Origin: Candidatus Aminicenantota bacterium
Lineage (GTDB): Bacteria; Acidobacteriota; Aminicenantia; Aminicenantales; UBA8522
Length of the DNA stretch: 15,348 nucleotides
Assembly: GCA_003524335.1 (NCBI GenBank)
Contig: DQHV01000345.1
Location: 1-15,348, forward strand
Direction: 5' to 3'
Under the pieces are notes generated by a model. The model searched no databases and was not told where the DNA came from. It saw nothing but the letters and a program-made list of their open reading frames with translations. This document shows, piece by piece, positions 6,885 through 13,460 of the stretch. Position 1 is the first letter of the stretch. Each line of letters begins with the position of its first letter. Both the position numbers and the translations under genes were made by a program.

Positions 6885-8031
6885 GCCCAGGATCGTCATC
6901 ATCGGCGCCGGGGCCACCGGCCGCGGCCAAATCGGACGGCTGGCCCATCAGGCAGGTTTCGCCCTCACTTTCATCGAACGGCGGAAAGACCTGGTCGAGG
7001 TCTTGCGGTCGGCGGGAAGATACACCGTCGGACTGGCCGGCCAAAAAATCGAAGAGGTGGAGATCGCTGGCTTCGAGGTTGTCCGTACGGACGAGCTTTT
7101 CAAGTGCATGCCGGCCATCGCTGAAGCCGATATTATCGCCACGGCCGTCCTCCCGACCAACCTGGAAGCCGTCGCCCCTCTCCTGGCCAAGGGCCTGGGC
7201 CTGAAGCGGCAGCAAAGTATCGACCGGCCGCTTAATGTGATCGCCTGTGAGAACATGGAGCGGAGCTCGAGCACATTGCGGGATATGGTGCTGCGGCATA
7301 CTCCCAAGTTCGACTGGGGCTGGGTCGACGCTCACGTCGGCTTTCCGGATTCCATGGTCGCCTGCCTCGTCCCCTGGCCCAAGGACCCTCTCTACCTTTT
7401 AGCTGAAGCCGTGCAGGAGTGGTCGGTGGACGCTCACGTAGTGAAGCCCCCCCTCCCTGAACTCCCCGGACTGACTCTGAGCGCCAACCAAGAAGCAGCC
7501 CTGGAACGTAAGCTCTTCATAAAAAATACGGGACATTTCGCCATCGGGATCCTCGGACACTTGAAAGGCTACGCGCTGATGCACGAGGCGGCACGGGACT
7601 CCGAGATTCTTGCCCTGGCCGGTGCGGCCACAAAAGAGTCCGCCGCTGCGGTGGCCGGGAAGCATGGCCTTGACCCGCTCGAAACCGAGGAATACCGGCG
7701 GACTTTCATGGAGCAGATGCGCTCGTTGTTTCTTCCAGATGAGATCGGGCGGGTGATCCGGGAGCTGGGCCGCAAACTGGCCCGTGAGGAACGCCTGGTC
7801 GGCCCGGCGCTCGTCTGCCTCGATCAGGGCCGGGAGCCACGGGCGCTCGCTCAGGTCATCGCCCGAGCCTTCCAGGTCAAGAACCCCGAGGACCCCCAGA
7901 CTCTGGGACTCCGGGCCGACCTGGCCGCTTTCGGCCTCGAACAAACCGTGGGGGCGGTCTGCGGAATTCCGGCCGGGCATCCGCTGGCAAGGCTCATCCT
8001 CGCGATGTCCGGCGGCGGCGTCGGTGTTTAA
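6865..8031 (+). CDS. MtlD-type polyol or polyol-phosphate dehydrogenase
   Basis: A 388-residue enzyme of the long-chain mannitol dehydrogenase family, which oxidises a secondary alcohol of a polyol, polyol phosphate or aldonate with NAD. The Rossmann fingerprint GAGATGRGQIG is at 14-24. IACENMERSSSTL (127-139) and WVDAHVGFPDS (153-163) match mannitol-1-phosphate 5-dehydrogenase landmarks. The catalytic triad spacing Lys216-x4-Asn221-x2-His224 (KLFIKNTGH) is intact and equals K295/N300/H303 of Pseudomonas mannitol 2-dehydrogenase. Length matches MtlD (about 380). Mannitol 1-phosphate is the default guess, but altronate, fructuronate or other substrates are possible. Start: ATG 6865 has AGGA 5 bp upstream, whereas in-frame ATG 6859 has no properly spaced Shine-Dalgarno; the difference is two residues. 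It overlaps the cupin end, implying coupled translation. Confidence 0.85.
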   Translation: MAEQKSRPRIVIIGAGATGRGQIGRLAHQAGFALTFIERRKDLVEVLRSAGRYTVGLAGQKIEEVEIAGFEVVRTDELFKCMPAIAEADIIATAVLPTNLEAVAPLLAKGLGLKRQQSIDRPLNVIACENMERSSSTLRDMVLRHTPKFDWGWVDAHVGFPDSMVACLVPWPKDPLYLLAEAVQEWSVDAHVVKPPLPELPGLTLSANQEAALERKLFIKNTGHFAIGILGHLKGYALMHEAARDSEILALAGAATKESAAAVAGKHGLDPLETEEYRRTFMEQMRSLFLPDEIGRVIRELGRKLAREERLVGPALVCLDQGREPRALAQVIARAFQVKNPEDPQTLGLRADLAAFGLEQTVGAVCGIPAGHPLARLILAMSGGGVGV

Positions 8032-8052
8032 TAAAATATCAAGAGGGACCAG

Positions 8053-9330
8053 ATGAGAAGAAGAAATTTCCTCCAGGCGATGGGAGCCGGCTCGCTGGCG
8101 GCCTTGTCTTCGGCGGAATCGGGTACACGCAGACACATGACGAGTCCAGACTGTCCTAAAGATGGGGAGAGCACAAGAATTCCGCCTCTTTCTGCAAATC
8201 AGGAAGAGCAACCAGCCGCCGGCCCGGGCGGCTATCATGATCCCCGGATCGCGGTCGACCTGGCCCATATTCGCTGGAACCTTTCTCAGATCAGGAACCA
8301 TGTCAAGGTGCCGGTCATGGCCGTGGTCAAGGCCAACGCTTACGGCCACGGGCTCGTCGGTACCTCCAAAGCCCTCGAAAAAGCGGGCGCCGATTCCTTG
8401 ATGGTCGGGAAATTGCAGGAGGCCGTGGCCCTCAGGGAGGCCGGCATCCGCTGCCCCATCTTGAATTTCGGCCCCTTCGACCGGCGAGACAGCGCAGAGA
8501 TCATCCAACGGAAAATCAGCCAGTCCGTTTTCACAGAGGAGGTGGCTTATCTGGACGAGGCGGCGGCCGGGCTGGACAAGACGGCCTCGGTCCACATCGA
8601 CATCGACACGGGGATGGGCCGCACGGGTGCAGCGCCCGAGCAGGCGCTTCGACTTATCAAAAAGACCGCCTCTTTCCCTCACCTCAAGATCGACGGCGTC
8701 TGTACGACGCTGACCGAAGAACCCGATTTCGACAAAGAACAGCTCCGGCGGTTTCTTCAGGTCTGTACCGTCGCCAGGGCCAAAGGGATATCTCTCGGAC
8801 TCAGGCATGCCGCCAGCAGCGCGGGAATCTTCTACTCTTCAGAGTTTTACCTCGACATGATCAGGCCGGGGATCACGCTCTACGGCTATTATCCAAATGC
8901 CGGGACCAGAAAAACAGATGCCCTGGGCCTGAAGCCGGTGCTCAAGCTGTCGGCGAGAGTCAGCTTCATCAAGGATCTCGGCGCCGGAGAACCGTTCTCT
9001 TACCTGCGGGCCTTCAAAGCCGAAAGCAAGATGAGGTTGGCGACAATCGGGATCGGCTACTCGGACGGCTATCCTTTTTTGTTCAGCGGAAAGGTCCAGG
9101 TCCTGATCCGGAACAAAAAGTTCCCTGTTCTCGGAGCCATAACCTCGAATCACGTGATGGTTGGGCTCGGCGATGACCGCGAGGTCCGGATCGGCGATGA
9201 GGTGACGCTCATCGACCCCGACAGGAGTTCGGGCCTGGCGGCGGACGACCTGGCCGGGCCGAGCGGCGTCGCGGACTATAAAATCCTCATCGGCCTGAAT
9301 CCCCTGATCCCCCGGACTTATCTGGGATGA
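8053..9330 (+). CDS. Alanine-racemase-family PLP enzyme with a Tat-type leader
   Basis: A 425-residue fold-type III PLP enzyme. Residues 1-22 (MRRRNFLQAMGAGSLAALSS) form a twin-arginine leader with RRxFLQ and a moderate hydrophobic core, then a roughly 40-residue polar linker and the racemase core from about 63. PLP lysine Lys93 (VVKANAYGHG), the second catalytic base Tyr317 (FSYLRAF), Arg190 (GMGRTG) and PLP-pyridine Arg271 (IRPGITLYG) are present, as is the GYSDGYP turn. The usual Cys-Met-Asp segment near the active-site entry of Alr is replaced by Thr364-Ser-Asn, so substrate preference may differ. Ordinary Alr is cytosolic; the leader implies export of a folded, PLP-loaded protein, though signal cleavage is unproven. 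AGAGGG lies 5 bp before the ATG. It follows the dehydrogenase by 21 bp and overlaps the next gene through ATGA. It could racemise alanine, serine or another amino acid. Confidence 0.85.
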   Translation: MRRRNFLQAMGAGSLAALSSAESGTRRHMTSPDCPKDGESTRIPPLSANQEEQPAAGPGGYHDPRIAVDLAHIRWNLSQIRNHVKVPVMAVVKANAYGHGLVGTSKALEKAGADSLMVGKLQEAVALREAGIRCPILNFGPFDRRDSAEIIQRKISQSVFTEEVAYLDEAAAGLDKTASVHIDIDTGMGRTGAAPEQALRLIKKTASFPHLKIDGVCTTLTEEPDFDKEQLRRFLQVCTVARAKGISLGLRHAASSAGIFYSSEFYLDMIRPGITLYGYYPNAGTRKTDALGLKPVLKLSARVSFIKDLGAGEPFSYLRAFKAESKMRLATIGIGYSDGYPFLFSGKVQVLIRNKKFPVLGAITSNHVMVGLGDDREVRIGDEVTLIDPDRSSGLAADDLAGPSGVADYKILIGLNPLIPRTYLG

Positions 9331-10043
9331 CGATGCCCTCATTGGAGCGGGTCATGACCGTCATCTCGGGCGGGATCCCCGACCGGGTCTTCATCATGGG
9401 TCGCGCCGACCAAGGGCCGATGGCCCTGGCGGCCGGCCTCCGCGGCTACAGCCAGTTCTTTCTGGACCTCGGGGAGGAGAATAACGGTCCCCTGATCGAA
9501 CAGCTCCTCGATATCTGTGTCGAAGCGGACATCCGGTATGCGCACGCTCTGCGCGGAGCCGGAGCCCACGGCACATCGCTGGGCGAGCTGGGTTCGGATA
9601 CGGTTTCGCCGGCCATGTACCGGAGGCTTGGGCTGCCGAGACTCAAGAAGTTCTATTCGGCCATGCAGGGAAAGCGGTTTCCCGCCTCTCTCCACCAATG
9701 CGGAAACACGGCCGCCGTCCTGAGCGACATGGTTTCGAGCGGAGCGGCCATCCTGGAGCTCGACCCGCGCACGGACGCGCGGGCGGCCAAAGAGACAACC
9801 CGAAAAAAGACAACGATCCTGGGGATGGTCGACCCGGCCAATGTTCTCGAGCGCGGGACGCCGGCACTTGTCCGGGAAAAATCACGGGAAGCGATCGAGG
9901 TCCTGGCTCCCGGCGGCGGGTTCATCCTGGGCCCGGGCTGCGCCCTGACCCCAGAGACGCCCGAGGCCAATGTCAAGGCTCTTATCGAATGCGCTGCCCG
10001 ATTCGGCCGCTACCGGCCCGACGGGACGCTCCTCGGCCGATAG
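9327..10043 (+). CDS. Short uroporphyrinogen-decarboxylase/MtaA-like protein
   Basis: A 238-residue member of the UroD/methylcobamide:CoM methyltransferase superfamily, normally 330-360 residues. The family N-terminus (LERVMTVISGGIPDRV, 6-21) runs straight into a segment normally found near the middle (ADQGPMALAAGLRG, 27-40), so roughly 90-110 family residues seem to be missing. The C-terminal half looks complete: His123-x-Cys125-Gly (LHQCGNT) and Cys205 (GPGCALTPETP) are the HxC...C zinc ligands of MtaA/CmuA-type methyltransferases, and MVDPANVLERGTP (167-179) is a conserved loop. The zinc site points to methyl transfer rather than haem synthesis, but no corrinoid protein is nearby. The ATG at 9327 overlaps the racemase stop (ATGA), so it is the last gene of the operon; ATG 9333 is an alternative. 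Whether a barrel lacking part of its N-terminal half folds is uncertain. Confidence 0.72.
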   Translation: MTMPSLERVMTVISGGIPDRVFIMGRADQGPMALAAGLRGYSQFFLDLGEENNGPLIEQLLDICVEADIRYAHALRGAGAHGTSLGELGSDTVSPAMYRRLGLPRLKKFYSAMQGKRFPASLHQCGNTAAVLSDMVSSGAAILELDPRTDARAAKETTRKKTTILGMVDPANVLERGTPALVREKSREAIEVLAPGGGFILGPGCALTPETPEANVKALIECAARFGRYRPDGTLLGR

Positions 10044-10055
10044 TCTTAGGAGCAA

Positions 10056-10084
10056 TTGACCTGGCCCGGCAAAGGCTCTATAAT
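10056..10084 (+). promoter_or_regulatory. Near-consensus sigma70 promoter of the small acidic protein
   Basis: TTGACC (10056-10061), a 17-bp spacer, then TATAAT (10079-10084): 11 of 12 consensus bases at ideal spacing. Transcription should begin near 10091, about 35 nt before the chosen ATG at 10126. An inverted repeat (GCTCCT at 10028-10033, AGGAGC at 10048-10053) ends just upstream of the -35 box; it lacks a T-run and could be an operator or chance. Confidence 0.75.
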
Positions 10085-10125
10085 CGCTGACCGACCAACG
10101 CCGGATGGAGATTGTGAGGCCTGCC

Positions 10126-10566
10126 ATGCAAATCACGCTATCTCAAGATCAATACGAAAAGCTTATGCATCTTGCTTTTTTGGGGAACTGGCTGGTCAAT
10201 TCCTACCGCGCCAGCGAACGGCTTGAGGAATACGACAAGCTGGCGGAAGACATCATGTCTTTCGCTCCCTCGGCCGGGCTTAAGGATCGGGTCGAGTTCG
10301 ACGAATTCGAAGGCCGTTATTATCCGTCCCGGAAGCTGGACGAGGAGTTGCGCAAGTTCTGGGAAGAATACGACGACGACGTCTTCTGGAACATGCTCAT
10401 CGACGGCCTGGCCGAGCGGGATTACGGGCGCCAATATGGCGAGGAGAACCTCGACGCCATGGAATGGGACGAATATGAAAAGAAACTCGAGCCCTTCCTC
10501 AAGAAATACGAAAAGGAGATCGATGAACACGGCCTGGAGCGCCTGGAGGTCAGACTCGTTTCCTGA
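10126..10566 (+). CDS. Small acidic conserved-type protein of unknown function
   Basis: A 146-residue soluble protein, rich in Glu, Asp, Tyr and Trp, with no signal peptide or membrane segment. The opening (MQITLSQDQYEKLMHLAFLGNWLVNS) resembles conserved hypothetical proteins found singly in diverse bacteria; the rest looks helical with acidic runs such as EEYDDD and a charged Lys/Glu helix near the C-terminus. No catalytic motif is recognised. The start at 10126 is preferred because GTGAGG lies 6 bp upstream, while in-frame ATG 10105 has no Shine-Dalgarno and adds only 7 residues. A strong promoter directly upstream suggests a steadily expressed monocistronic gene. Its end faces the minus-strand membrane protein across 19 bp with no clear terminator. 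Confidence 0.72.
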   Translation: MQITLSQDQYEKLMHLAFLGNWLVNSYRASERLEEYDKLAEDIMSFAPSAGLKDRVEFDEFEGRYYPSRKLDEELRKFWEEYDDDVFWNMLIDGLAERDYGRQYGEENLDAMEWDEYEKKLEPFLKKYEKEIDEHGLERLEVRLVS

Positions 10567-10585
10567 ATAGCCGATAAGATACCGT

Positions 10586-11647
10586 TTAACCGCGGCTCTT
10601 CCGCCTCGCTTCTTCCCGGGACTTGATGCTGCTCAGCAGCTCTTTTTTCATGACAAGACGGAGCGACAGATAGAGGACGGCGACCAGAAAGATGAGGCCG
10701 AAGGCCGCATAGGCATCCCAGGGCAGCAGCAGTGCGACGTTGATATAGACGAACATGGACAGGAGATAGGCCCACCACCAGCGCCGGAAATAGAGGCAGC
10801 CGGCGATGATCAGAGTGGACACCGTGAACCCGACCAGCGCCGCTTGGGGATCAGCCGTCGCGATGAGGGTCGTGGCCGCATAGATGAAGGGAACCGCCAG
10901 CCAAGCCCATTTTCGGCGTATAAAGACAACGAAGAACCCGCCGCTGAGGGCGGTCAGGATAAAGCCGGTAGTGGCCAGGCTCTGCCAGACGCTTCCCGGG
11001 CCTGAAGTGCCTTCAGCCCGGGCCTTGATCCCCTTCATCATTTCCCGCTCCATGGTGAAATGTCCGGGCTCGAATAGAAGGCTCCAAAAGACCATCGTAG
11101 GAAAGGGCCTGGGCTTGGTGGGGTCGCGGACGATGAACCGGGTTTTTCCTCCCTCCAGCGGCCGTAGCAAAAAGCTCCCCCAACCATCAAGGATCATGGC
11201 CTGATTGGGTTCGAAGCGGCTGACGTGGGGCCCGACGCTTTTCTCCTTCCGTTTGATCAATCCCAACGGATAGTTTGGGCCAGTCAAGGGAAGCAGCTCG
11301 CCTTCCCGGCGGTTTTGCCACTCGGGGTTGATGGTCCTGGCGTTGTGGATATCAGCCAGCATCATGTTCTCGATCCAGCTGTAGCTATAAAAGCCGCCGC
11401 GGTCCTGGCCGAGCTGGGCGATCCAGGGCCAGATGTCTTCGATTGGAGCTCCGATGGTGACCGCGCGGGTGCTGCGGTACGACGGGTCGGGGACAATCTC
11501 GTCTCCGGGCAGGGGCATCGCGGATTCGGCTTCGGTCGCACCCCACTCCAACATCCAGGGAAAGATGAACAGGAGGTAGACGATGATTATGAGGGCGAAA
11601 GCCCCAAGAAAGGCCAATCCCAACATTTTGCCCTTCCGGATGGCCAT
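10586..11647 (-). CDS. Membrane protein with an SRPBCC-like domain
   Basis: A 353-residue protein. One membrane segment (about 8-29) is followed by a soluble region, about 45-205, that reads like an SRPBCC/ligand-pocket domain: a strand ending in RAVTIGAP, then IEDIWPWIAQLGQDRGGFYSY (69-89), later FLLRPLEGGKTRFIVRD (159-175). Five more membrane segments follow (about 225-243, 247-264, 268-286, 290-309, 313-331), then a basic tail. Proteins with this opening are common as uncharacterised membrane-bound SRPBCC proteins; no enzymatic residue is identified. With an odd number of helices the two ends lie on opposite sides, but orientation is not settled. AAGGAG lies 7 bp before the ATG and a strong promoter precedes it. 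It is transcribed alone. Confidence 0.72.
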   Translation of the reverse strand: MAIRKGKMLGLAFLGAFALIIIVYLLFIFPWMLEWGATEAESAMPLPGDEIVPDPSYRSTRAVTIGAPIEDIWPWIAQLGQDRGGFYSYSWIENMMLADIHNARTINPEWQNRREGELLPLTGPNYPLGLIKRKEKSVGPHVSRFEPNQAMILDGWGSFLLRPLEGGKTRFIVRDPTKPRPFPTMVFWSLLFEPGHFTMEREMMKGIKARAEGTSGPGSVWQSLATTGFILTALSGGFFVVFIRRKWAWLAVPFIYAATTLIATADPQAALVGFTVSTLIIAGCLYFRRWWWAYLLSMFVYINVALLLPWDAYAAFGLIFLVAVLYLSLRLVMKKELLSSIKSREEARRKSRG

Positions 11648-11687
11648 GTTCTATCTCCTTGGCCGGACAGCCGCCAATTCCCAGACG

Positions 11688-11717
11688 AATATAGCGCCGC
11701 CGCTGGAGAGCTGTCAA
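11688..11717 (-). promoter_or_regulatory. Strong sigma70 promoter of the SRPBCC membrane protein
   Basis: On the minus strand, a perfect TTGACA (11717-11712), an 18-bp spacer, then TATATT (11693-11688). Transcription should start near 11681, giving a leader of about 34 nt. Confidence 0.72.
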
Positions 11718-11772
11718 TAGACTTGTTCCCATTTAGGCCGCACCTCAGCTGTCGCATTCTGCTGTTTCTCAA

Positions 11773-11797
11773 GGATTCGGTGCCTGGCACCGAATTC
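11773..11797. repeat. REP-like palindrome (GGTGCC-T-GGCACC core)
   Basis: Two perfect 10-bp arms (ATTCGGTGCC and its reverse complement) at 11775-11784 and 11786-11795 flank a single T, with one further pair outside a G/T position. Palindromes with GGTGCC/GGCACC or GGTGTC/GACACC cores are scattered in many bacterial genomes and are often linked to REP-associated tyrosine transposases (RAYT, IS200-like). That is recalled knowledge; no such transposase lies here. It sits between two divergent promoters. A-runs follow on the plus strand and no T-run follows on either strand, so it is not a classic terminator. Confidence 0.65.
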
Positions 11798-11806
11798 AAA
11801 AAAGAG

Positions 11807-11836
11807 ATGACGGGCGGCGGTTTTCTGTTCTAAAAT
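11807..11836 (+). promoter_or_regulatory. Possible promoter of the glycosyltransferase operon
   Basis: ATGACG (11807-11812), an 18-bp spacer and TAAAAT (11831-11836), ending 28 bp before the ATG at 11865. The match is moderate and the site lies just after the palindrome at 11773-11797. Confidence 0.35.
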
Positions 11837-11864
11837 TGGGGCCAAGAACTTAAGGCAGGCAGAC

Positions 11865-13451
11865 ATGAGCGATTCGGACATCCCAAGACTTGAGACTCCA
11901 GGAGACATCTCTCCCAAGTCCTGCCGCTCTGACCTCATCCCGATCGCTCTTATCTCAGCATTGAGCCTGGTGCTCCACTTGATGGCCGTCCGCGGGTTCG
12001 GGTTTTTTCGCGACGAGCTGTATTACATCGCCTGCAGCGACCACCTGGCCTGGGGTTTTGTGGACCAACCTCCCCTATCCATCCTGGTCCTGAAAATGAT
12101 GAAGCTCCTGTTCGGCAATTCCCTGCTTGCGGTCCGCGCTCTCCCGGCGGTCGGGGGTGCCGTTTTTGTATTTTTAACCGGGCTGATGGCCCGTGAACTC
12201 GGCGGCAAAAGGTTCGCCCTCCTTTTGGCCTCGGCCGCAGGCTTTGCCCCGGTCGGCAACCTCTTTCAATTCCACGTCTACTCTATGAACTTTATCGATC
12301 TCCTGCTCTGGCAGGCGGCCATCCTCATCCTCATCCGGCTCGTCAAAACAGAGAACCCGAAGCTCTGGATGCCTTTCGGGGTCGTGGCCGGTCTCGGCCT
12401 CCAAAACAAGATTTCTCTGCTCCTGCTGGTTTTCGGCCTGGGAGTCGGCGTCCTGCTAACCAAACGCCGGAGCGACCTGAAGAATCGCCATTTCTGGCTC
12501 GGAGTCGGCCTGGCTATCCTCATTTTTCTCCCCTATCTCATCTGGAACTTCACCCACGGCTGGCCCACATTGGAGTGGATGCACAACGCGGAAACCCAGA
12601 AGAACATCAAGGATACCCCGGTGGCCTTCGTTATCGGCCAGCTTCTTTATAACAACCCTCTGAGCATCCTCGTTTGGCTCCCCGGGCTTTTGTACTTTTT
12701 CTTCCATAGGGAAGGCAAGAAGTTCCGGCTGTTCGGTTGGGTATGCCTTTCTCTTTTTCTCCTGTTCATGGCCCTGGGCGGAAAGAACTATTACCTGGCA
12801 GGAGTCTATCCGGTTCTCTTCGCTGGAGGCGCGGTTTTCTTCGAGAGTGCTTTTCGACCGAAAACAGGGCGCGTCCTGGGTGCCGCTCTGGCGGTCTCGT
12901 TAATCATCTCGACCCTTCTCCTCTCGCCGCTGACCCTTCCCATCCTTTCTGTCAAGAAAACCGTCGCCTATGTCGAGGGTTCCGGGCTCAACCGGAGTCA
13001 GGAGCGGAACGAGATCGGCGTCCTCCCCCAGCATTTCGCCGACATGTTCGGCTGGGAGGAGTTCACGGCGACGATCGCCGGAATCTACAAAACCCTGACT
13101 CCGGAAGAGCAGGCGGGATGCCTGATCTACGTCAGGAACTACGGGGAAGCAGCCGCCGTCGATTTCTACGGCCCGAAATATGGGCTGCCCAAAGCCGCCT
13201 GCGCCCATAACAGTTATTGGTACTGGGGCCCGCCCCAATGGGACGGCGGTGTGGCCATCATCATGGGGGACAGCCGGGATCCGCAGGCGAGTTCCGCCGA
13301 CTTGAGTACCTATTTCGAGACGGTCGAACTGGCGGGGACAACGCGCTGTGAATTCTGCATGCCTTACGAGAACAACCGGGCGATCTTCCTCTGCCGGCGG
13401 GCCCGGTTTTCGATCCAAGAGATCTGGCCAGACGAGAAGGAATTCATCTGA
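11865..13451 (+). CDS. Polytopic glycosyltransferase, ArnT/PMT-like (GT39/GT83 type)
   Basis: A 528-residue integral membrane enzyme of the dolichyl/undecaprenyl-phosphate-sugar transferase (PMT_2) group, which moves a sugar from a polyprenyl phosphate donor to a lipid, glycan or protein on the outer face of the cytoplasmic membrane. After about 22 polar residues and the first helix, the outer loop carries FFRDELYY (47-54); Asp50-Glu51 is the acidic catalytic pair typical of this fold. FVDQPPLS (65-72) in the same loop is another family hallmark. About 10 hydrophobic segments follow to about residue 365, then a soluble C-terminal domain of about 160 residues, which is normal for bacterial members. 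The acceptor is unknown. Its Shine-Dalgarno (AAGG at 11852-11855) is weak. The acyltransferase gene follows after 9 bp, which suggests a shared role in modifying an envelope glycan. Confidence 0.86.
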   Translation: MSDSDIPRLETPGDISPKSCRSDLIPIALISALSLVLHLMAVRGFGFFRDELYYIACSDHLAWGFVDQPPLSILVLKMMKLLFGNSLLAVRALPAVGGAVFVFLTGLMARELGGKRFALLLASAAGFAPVGNLFQFHVYSMNFIDLLLWQAAILILIRLVKTENPKLWMPFGVVAGLGLQNKISLLLLVFGLGVGVLLTKRRSDLKNRHFWLGVGLAILIFLPYLIWNFTHGWPTLEWMHNAETQKNIKDTPVAFVIGQLLYNNPLSILVWLPGLLYFFFHREGKKFRLFGWVCLSLFLLFMALGGKNYYLAGVYPVLFAGGAVFFESAFRPKTGRVLGAALAVSLIISTLLLSPLTLPILSVKKTVAYVEGSGLNRSQERNEIGVLPQHFADMFGWEEFTATIAGIYKTLTPEEQAGCLIYVRNYGEAAAVDFYGPKYGLPKAACAHNSYWYWGPPQWDGGVAIIMGDSRDPQASSADLSTYFETVELAGTTRCEFCMPYENNRAIFLCRRARFSIQEIWPDEKEFI

Positions 13452-13460
13452 GGTGAAACC

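Noticed and set aside
7399..8808. A 469-codon minus-strand open frame across the dehydrogenase and racemase
   Set aside because: It spans two well-supported plus-strand genes and has no recognisable domain; stop-poor antisense frames are expected at this GC content.
11225..11833. A 202-codon plus-strand open frame running through the palindrome at 11773-11797
   Set aside because: It is antisense to the SRPBCC membrane protein and runs into an intergenic repeat; no domain or credible start.
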